Source of the DNA: Symsagittifera roscoffensis
Taxonomy: Eukaryota; Xenacoelomorpha; Acoela; Convolutidae
Reading direction: 5' to 3'
NCBI RefSeq assembly: GCF_963678635.1
Contig: NC_087068.1
Span: forward strand, 5,717,382-5,776,036
DNA: 58,655 nt
The notes under the pieces are model-generated. The model made no database searches. It was not told where the DNA came from and saw only the letters and a program-made list of their open reading frames with translations. Shown in pieces: positions 23,001 to 32,000 of this stretch (position 1 is the stretch's first letter; each line of letters opens with the position of its first letter). The translations under genes were made by a program, and so were the position numbers.

Positions 23001-26000
23001 TAAAGATCATCAATGAGTGTTTTCTCAAAAAAGTAAAATTTGATGACAAAACAGAGCATTTTTATTGCATAAAAATTAATAAAAGTGTAGGTTTACCACT
23101 GGTAACTAAGATCTCTAACTAGATTAAAACAGAATAAAAAGTAATGTGTGAATTAAAACTGACTGTGGTCTAAAAAGAGCAACTAGTGACTCGAAGTCCA
23201 ATGGACTTCGTAGAGTGTACATTAACTGGTACTTGATTAAACATTAAAGGTCAAGGTTACAACATACTAAAATTCTAAATCACAACATTCCCCACTGCAC
23301 AAAAATTTATATCTGCCCGCTCCTCGATGTAGCCAATATCACTCATATACTCCATTCTCCCCTCACTCCATCAGGGCCAAAGTTGAAAAAAAATTAACCG
23401 CGTTTAGCACCAATGGAAATTTACAGAGAGTACAAATTACAATGGAGGTGATTATATGGTAATATATACAGGCTACCTACAAGTTTACACAGATATCTAC
23501 AGTGAATGTACAAAATGATATGTACAGTTGGGGTTATGTGGCCTTTATACAAATAAGAAAAACTAACCTAAATCACTAACTAATTAAAAATGGGTAATCC
23601 ACTGGATAGAAGCTCGAGCAAATAAAAGAAATATAATGGTACAAGTTTGAAAGTTTTTAGAGTTTCAATTCGTGGCGTTAAATTTGTCGTGAAAGCTATC
23701 GGCCTCCCTCCTTGCATCTGCATCAATTCCTGAGGATATGTCGCTGCCGTCATCATTCTGAATGTTCGTACCAACTTCTACCAATGGAGATGGTAAACTC
23801 GCGACCTTTGTTGTTCGTGAAGTGGGTGTTGAGGAGGGGCCTTGTGTGGTTTCCGCCACCAGTGTTGGGGCCAAGGTATATCTTCAACTGGTGTCAAATA
23901 ATCTGAAGGGGACGCTGTAGAATAAACTGTCTGAGTCCGTGGGCTCTTCGAGCTGGATAACGTAATTAGAGGTTCGTCATCGGAGTCTACTACACTGATG
24001 GTCTCCGTTCCAAGCGTCACTTGGTCAATAAAACGCTTGTTTCCGTAAAATTTTGGGGGACCTGGATTTCTTCTTGAGCGGGGTTTGATGGATACCGGAG
24101 TTTTTGGCGTCTCCAATGTCTTCTCCGGAGAGCTGTCTAATCTGATTGGGTCATCGCTTGTGCCCGTTGGAATAGTGGTCGTTGTCTGTGTGTTCATTTG
24201 GCTTGATAAGGTACTTCTAAGCTGATCTAAATCACTAAATCACAGTTTCCGCGTCCGTACCCAAGTAATCGTCAATCACTTTATCCCAAAGGTCTAACTC
24301 TAGCGATGAATCTAAATTATTAAACGTGGATTTTGAACCTTTCGTGTTCGGAGTGTTGGTTCTCCTCTTTTTATCTGCCTTTCCTGCCGTTGGTATGTAA
24401 CGCGACGATGGGCCTCCTGCATTTAAGTCTGGTCTCTTCGACGGGGAGTTCCTTTTTCGCTTGCCTGCTAAATCATGATGGTTAATTAGAGGATTCGGTA
24501 CTGCCGAAAATTTACTAGGGACCGACGGTTGGGTTTTATTAAAAGCTAAGTCAGATTTTCTGATCATATGTCCGTTGTCTAATGTAACCGTGTGCTTCGT
24601 GTCTGACAATGGCTTTCTCCCCAGTGGTTTAAAGTAAGGTTCGCCTTCCCTCCGGTTAACTGTCTTGCTAAACCAGTTACCTCCTTGGCTGAACGGGTTT
24701 GACAATGGGGCTCGCTGGAGGTTTCTGTCTGCTTTATCCGAAGGGTCGCTCTCATACCCTCTTTTGTCCGATGCTATGTTTTCCAGGTAGCCATCCTCAA
24801 TCGCGTCGTCTGCTCCCCAGTCTTGTGCTCTATCCTTTGATAGTATTGACTTCCCCTTGTCTAAACTAATCGCGTGAGAGACCAGAGGTTTCCAAAACGT
24901 GTTGGGGGATCTATTAAAATGTTTTGAAAAAGGAGAGCATCCAATGGATGATTGTTTCGTCGAATGAATATTCCAGATGATTTTATCAATAGCCGTATTT
25001 AAAGATGGTTTTGGTTCGTTAAACGACAATGCCAGAAGTTTAGCTTTAACAGTGTAAATGAGTCGTTCTACGACTCCGTTGGATCTGTGATCCCCAACAG
25101 TACATAAAATTAATTTAATTTTGTTCTTCTCGCAGACGTTTCTAAAATCGAAAGAAGGAAAACATGACCCATGGTCGGCTCTAATAGACTTTGGAAATCC
25201 GTGAAGGTGGCAATAATCTGTCTTGAAAGATAAAATTGAAGAAGCCGAGGTATTGTTCACTACTTTTGCTGACGGGAACTTTGAGAAGCGATCGATGCAT
25301 AACAAAAGGTATTTCGAGTTACCCCCATTTCTGTCAAATGGACCCGCAAAGCCTAAATCTACTTCTTCATTTGGTTCGGTCAGAATCGGTAATTTCTCCG
25401 TATTATTCGTCCCTAGTATCACTTTTAGGTTCTTACCGGCCTTGATGCACTGGATGCAATTTTTTCCGTGATAGTATATTTCCCTGTATAGATGTGGCCA
25501 CCAAATGTTCTCTGCCAAGGATTTCGTTCCGAACTGTCCTGGGTGTGTTTCATGCAGTAATGACAGGAATGGCGACCTTAGAGCTGCTGGTACTATCAAT
25601 TTGTTATCGTTAAATAACAATCTTTCTTTAACGTGAATGTCTCTCTGAAAGTTCTTTGGTAGGCTCCGAATTTATCCAATGGTCTGCCTTCCTCTACCGC
25701 CTTATTCACTTCCTTGAGCATTTTGTTTTCGTCCGTCATCAGTTTGATTAGCTTGTTAACCGAAATTTATAGCAAGTTAACCGATGTAATGAGTTCTTGT
25801 AACTTTTTTTTCTGATCTGAATTTAACGACTGATTAATTGAAAGTATTGACTCGGGAAGAAAAAATAAAAAGGTTTTATCTGATAAATAAAAATAATTGA
25901 GATCAAATTTTGATAAATTTAGTGGAACGCAACCGCTTGTACAAGACTCTGAACGTGAGTGATTGGAATTACAAATTCTAACCGTATCGTTTACGTAGTT

Positions 26001-29000
26001 CAGATTATTCGAGAAGAATGACCGTTGGATGCTAAGCGATAATTCTTTCTTTCCGCCCATTGGAATATTGCAATCCAAGTTACTGATCGTATTTACATCC
26101 ACTGGGTTATACAATTTGTTCTTTTTACAATTATTCTTTTTACAATCACTATTTACAGAGAGGTTTTCTACAATCTTTTGTACTGTAGCCACTACAAATT
26201 CGCTATCATTGTGAGAGGTTGGGAGTTCTTTTCCTAAAGGTAACCTCGACAATAAATCTGTAAATCCCATTTCTTTTCTCGGTATGTGCTTGATCTTGAA
26301 ATTAAATGGTAAAAGTCGGTTTACCCAACGAGTTAGTCTGCTGCGCATAGTTTTGTTACTCTGATTTGCGTTTAGTGCCGATAGCAATGCCTTATGGTCC
26401 GTTACGATTTCGAACACAGCACCATAAAAGTAATTTTTAAAATGCTCCGTCGCCCAGACTACTCCCAACAATTCAAGTTCATTTGTCAAATATTTACTTT
26501 CGTGATTATTTAAAAATCGGGAAACGAATGCTATTGTTAACCAATTCTCCTCATCCCATTCTTCTAGGGTGGCTCCCAGGTCGCTATGAGAAGCGTCTGT
26601 CTTAAGTCTTGACATCCTTTTTATGTCAAAATGATTGTTCTCTTTGATGTTAACTATCTGTTGTTTCAGTTCTTCAAACGCCTTCGTATGCTCGTCGTTC
26701 CATTGGTAAACTGATTTTCTTACGAGAAGTGGTCGTAAGGGAGAACTTAGAGATGGCAAGTTCGGGACGAATTTCATTTACTGATTGATTGACCCAAAGA
26801 ACAACCTTAGTTCGGAAATGTTTTTGGGATTTGGTAGGCTTTTTATCGAATCTGATTTTTCCCACCAGTGGTTTTACGCCCAAATTTGATATCTTGAAAC
26901 CCAGCCATTCTTCTTCGTTTTGGAAAAATGCACATTTCTCCCATTTTACCGCCATATACTTGTTGTCCAAAATGTTTAAAATTTTTGATAATATTGCTTT
27001 GTGTTCATTTAGTGATCCTTTCGAAGCTATTAAAATGTCGTCTATATATCAATTGGTAAAAGAATGTCTTTCAAAAAAGAATCCATCACCCTCTGGAATT
27101 CGTTTGGCATATCGCCCAGTCCGTAAAATCCCGTTAAAAATCTATAGGTCCCGGTGGTTTCGCCCCCCACAATACTAAAGTTACCTTGTTTGCTGGTGTC
27201 TGTACATCATTGTAGTTGACTGTACGCATTTTTTAGATCTAGACTTCTAAACCAAACTTCCCCTTTGCTAGACAGTTGGAGCGCTATATTGTCGATCAGT
27301 TCATGTATGTTTGGCATTTGATATTTGTTCTTGAATATCTGGTTATTTAATAGTTTCGAGTCTAATGCCAACTTGATGCTACCGTTTTTTTTTCTTGTAA
27401 TCACTATTGAACTTATGAAACAATCTTCATCGCATTTGTTTAGCTTCACAATATGCCCCTCTTTTACCATTCTATTTAGTTCCATCTTTACATTATCTAG
27501 TAAATGCAGGGGAACTCTTCTACCTTTGGTTTGGATAGGTTTGAATGGAGAGTGAAAATGTGTAATTTTTCTGTCCAATGGTATTTTCCCAACTCTGTTA
27601 AATAATTCTTTGTACTTATGATACAGATTAAGAATCGTGTCTGAATTATTGTTTAACTTAAACAACTCTGGGCGTGTTATGTTGTTGACGTTTAGTAGAG
27701 GCTGTCGTTGAGCTATCTGGATTCCAATTCTCGGTAGATTGCCGTTTCCCAGGATGTTCCTCTCATGTCCAGAAGTGATAAAAAATGGAGTTTCGTCCGC
27801 GATCCATCCATTGGATTGTAATCTTACTATCACTTTCCCGATGATGTTGATTGTGTCGTTGGTAAACCCGCAGTATAGTTCCCTGGTTTTCTTCTCTACC
27901 GGGTGTATTTTCAATTGTGGATTTCTCAACTTCAATTCGTGTAGGACGTTTTGCTTCAGGAAGCTCACTGGGCTTGCAGAATCCACTGGAATGTTCAAGT
28001 TAACTATCGCATCGTCTTCCAGTCCGATGTTGACTAATTTCTTGGTTTCCAAGCCATTGGTATCGTATATTGTTCTGATGTTAGGAACGGAATAGTCATC
28101 GTTGTCATTTATCCCCTTATCGGTCCAGGCGTTGATCACTCCGCAAAAATTCTCTTCGCTTCTTGCTTGAAGGTCTTCTGGGGAATATGAACAATTCTGA
28201 CTATTTACAGTTTCATCTACAGTATTTACAGCGGGTTTCCTTCCTTTCGATTTACACAGTCTTCTAAAATGTTCTTTAGATTTACAGATATTACAAACAA
28301 TTTATTTCGCCGGACACATATTCAGATGACCCTTGGTAAAGGCATTTCCGCATTTCATACAAGTATTTGATCTTTCTATGTTCAAGTTTGGTTCCTTTTT
28401 TACATTATAAAAATTTTTGTACACTCTATCACTACTTCCTGTCGTGTTGAATGATCTAGTCATATTTGTTAGTTTAAGATGGTTATAATAACCTTTTTTG
28501 TCGATGATTGCTTGGCTGAGTGCATCCATTGGATTGAGGGTTTACGAAAGTAGTCTACGATTCTAGCAGTTCGTAAAATTCTTTGAATGAGATTCCTAGG
28601 ACTTTCACCCTTGGATGTTTTTGAGCGAAAACCCGTTTTCCTTCTGCTCCTAGGGCCAAGTACAGAATTGATCTTACTTTTTTGTCGGCCTCATATCTCC
28701 TCATTCCTCCGAACTTCCGTTTCTCTTCTGCTAGTCTTTTCTCTTCTGCGTGTTCGTAGACTCGCATTACTTCTTTATTCCTGGCCTCCCTAGCTTTCCT
28801 CTGTTGGTCAGTTTCTGACTCCTGGGCGCCTTCTAAGATCGGTAATGTCGTCTCCCCTTCCACTGGTTCTTTAAGATTATCTATGTCTAGTTTTTCCTTT
28901 GCAATGATAGCCAGATGGAATTGGTCTATCCAGTTGTTCCAATGGGTGGGAGGTTCTACCGTGTGGTTCGGCCAAAAGGCGGGTATTCCCCGCAGGTTCG

Positions 29001-32000
29001 AATCAGTAGTTGACTGCGCCATTATAAAAGTGTAGGTTTACCACTGTTAACTAAGATCTCTAACTAGATTAAAACAGAATAAAAAGTAATGTGTGAATTA
29101 AAACTGACTGTGGTCTAAAAAGAGCAACTAGTGAATCGAAGTCCAATGGACTTTGTAGAGTGTACAATAACTGGTACTTGATTAAAAATTAAAGGTCAAG
29201 GTTACAACATACTAAAATACTAAATCACAACAAAAATGAAAGAGATTTTTTATGAGAAAATTTTTTTGTTTGCACGTTTTCAGTCATTTCACTTTAAGGA
29301 GAATTTGGCCAACAACAAGAGTCCCATTTTTCCGTGGTTTTCTCTACAGTCTCTTCGGTTATGATTCTGCTTTGAAAAGGAAGTAAAAAATTCTCCATTT
29401 TTCAGACTAAGTTATACCAAGTACTATGGGAGACTGAACTACAACGTCAATTCTGCTGCAATTTAACGTTATTTAAGTTTCTCTCATTTCCAAATTCTTT
29501 AGGCGTGAACCAATATTGATTTCAGGTGAAGAGTGAACAAGAGTACAGGGAAAAAGTGGAGTTGATCTGCAGTCGAGTGGCCCAGATAGTGCGGGAGGAG
29601 GAGGAGAAGGGGGCTGCAGGGGCGAATAAGAAGAAGTCGAATGTGCAGCAGAAGTGGGAGGAGGCTGCACGCAAGAACAGCAAGGCACCCACCATAGGTA
29701 CGTGTAGTAAAGTGGGCCAAGTCAACACTCTATACCGAAAAGGGTCTATAGGGGGAGGATGTTATAACTATATGTGACTCTTTCGACCCTATTCGACTCA
29801 TGATTCGACCCATGATTCGTTTTGCTCGTCTATGGTTTTCCTTGCCTTAGTTATGATTATGGGTTCCGCGTTGGATTCAGAAACGCAAACTTGGCTTCAG
29901 ACTTTCTCTTTAAACAATTATGTCGACTATTCTATTTTTATACTTGATCCTGTCGCGTGCGTTTTAAAACTTATACTAGTATGTGCTCCTGTTGCCACTT
30001 AATGCTTCGTTTTTCTCCTAGGTGACCACGTGATCTCGCACTGGAAGGGGGGCCAGTTCTTCTTCTCCACCATCGTCTCCTTTGACAGGGACTCCATGTG
30101 CTTCACGGTCGACTGGGACGACGGAGACACCACCGGCAGAGTCGTCAAGTGAGTCACAAACTTTCGCATTAGCAAGTTTTGTGAAAAAAAAGACAAAGAG
30201 AGCAACAGATGAGAAACTTGATTTTTCAACTAAAACAAGCGAGTTCCGCTCCTAATTTATGCAAATTTCAACTACGACACGAGAGCAAATGCTTTCTTAA
30301 CTAAATTATATCACGTCAATTGAAGCGAGCTAAAACAAAAATCCTAGAAAACTAGGGCGATTAGGCAACCTAAAAATTGAAAAATTCAAATTTTTGGTTG
30401 TCTAAGCTTTCAACATTTGAAAAGGTTAAATTTTTGACGTTTTAGTTGAAACCAGAGAATTGCCTCTAATAATAGTCTTGCTAAAAAAGCAAACTTCTTA
30501 AAGGATATCACAGCTTGAATGCGCAAACGCGCAAGATTGGGCAAACGTTCACCAAAAAGAAAATACCGACGGCTTGTAAAAATATTTATTACTTACGCAT
30601 TACGAAAGATCACTTACGCATAAGAAGCAAACCCGATTGATTTTTTAAGGCTTCGAGTTGCATGTGTTTATCATTTGTTTGTGAAGGTTGTTGTTCCGAA
30701 CATTTGAGAAATGGGGAGGAACTTTGTATTTGTATGTGTTGCAGTTTTTTCTTTTTTGTTTTCTAAGCAAAATTAAAAACCAAAAAAAACATCAGAATGG
30801 GTTGACAGATAAATCTTATTAAAGCCCTTTCAGCTCCGATTTGATTTTTTTGTAACTTCTTAAGGATTTTTTGTTTTTTTTGTCGTTTTTTGCTCAGCAA
30901 CCGGCCAACCTTGTTTATTCTAGCCATTCAAATAATGGCGAGGAACTTTGTATTTAGGTGTGCTTTAGTTTTTCTTTTTATGTTTTCCACGCAAAATCAA
31001 GTTCCACAAATAACCGCCGGAATGGGTCGAGTGATATATCATATTAAATATGTTTTTGAGTCGTGATTCGAATAGCTTTTCAAAAAATTTATGAAAAATT
31101 GATTTTAAGCTTTTGATTTTTGGTCCAATTTCGAGCTAATAAGGTCAGCGTGCAGGCTACCAATAGCTTATTTATGCCCACTTAAGCGGTAAAAACTTAA
31201 TTTTATTCGAGTAATGATAGTTTTAGGAGTTTTTTAGCGTCATTTTGCCAATTAAAAAATTTCAAAAATCGAAACGGTTCTGCAAAAGAATATTGAAAAT
31301 TTTTTTCAATTTTTGTCACCATTTTTTTGTTTTGGTCTTTTTTTTCTATAATTGTTGGAAATGCCTAATTTTTATTTTTGCATTCAGATTTTTTCATCAC
31401 ACCACGCAGAAAACACGAACCAACTTTGATTTTTTAAATGTTTTTATAAGACTATGATCGGAACATTCTGTGCTACTTTCAAGGTAGCCGGCTTCAATTG
31501 TTGTTCCGACCATTGAAATTGGCCTCGATTGGCCGTGGAAAACTCTACGAAATTGGCCTTGATTTACTAAGAAACGTCAAAAACTTAAAATCAGGTCCTA
31601 TCTAGGTCAAAATGAAAATGCGTGATCTGGGATCCTAATATGTGGAGTACGAGTCAAAGAAACAAACATCCGACAATGCTAGTTTTCCCAGAAAAAAACT
31701 TGAATTGTCGGAAGATTGTTTGTCTGCTTATTTTTTGTCGGCTTATTTGCAATAGCTTGGTCTTAGCTTAATTTTCTTGGGAGTTTTCATTGTTTCATAA
31801 TGCCATATAGAACATGTGTAAAGATGCTAGCATATTTGAGTTTCAAGATTTTGTTTATTTTCTGTTTTTGTTTTTTGTTTTTACTCTAAAAAGTCATGGG
31901 CTTTAACTTTTTCAGGGGATGTTAAATTGTCTTCGTTGCCTCTTAAAACTTTGTTTTAAATAACGGAAATGAATGCCCAGTTACCGCCTGATAATTTTTG

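Larger units (their letters stand above)
23086..29232 (-). mobile_element. Degraded Ty3/gypsy LTR retrotransposon, 6147 bp
   Basis: The LTRs, 202 bp each, lie at 23086-23287 and 29031-29232. In element orientation the order is gag, two zinc knuckles, protease, reverse transcriptase, RNase H, integrase, which is Ty3/gypsy order. A purine tract GTGGGGAA lies directly against the 3' LTR. The LTRs differ at 6 of 202 sites (about 97% identity), so the insertion is old but not ancient. Stops and frameshifts break gag, RT and the RT-RNase H junction. Flanking 5-mers are AAAAG and AAAAT, a near but imperfect target duplication. Confidence 0.95.
22832..29525 (+). other. TIR gene intron 3 (6694 bp) hosting a Ty3/gypsy element
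   Basis: GTACGT donor and TTTCAG acceptor (29525). Removing the 6147-bp retroelement leaves about 550 bp, typical of its neighbours. The element is antisense to the host gene. Confidence 0.85.

Noticed and set aside
29473-29728. Three - strand open frames, Pro/Ser/Leu-rich
   Set aside because: Antisense shadows of TIR-gene exon 4, whose high GC keeps the reverse frames open.
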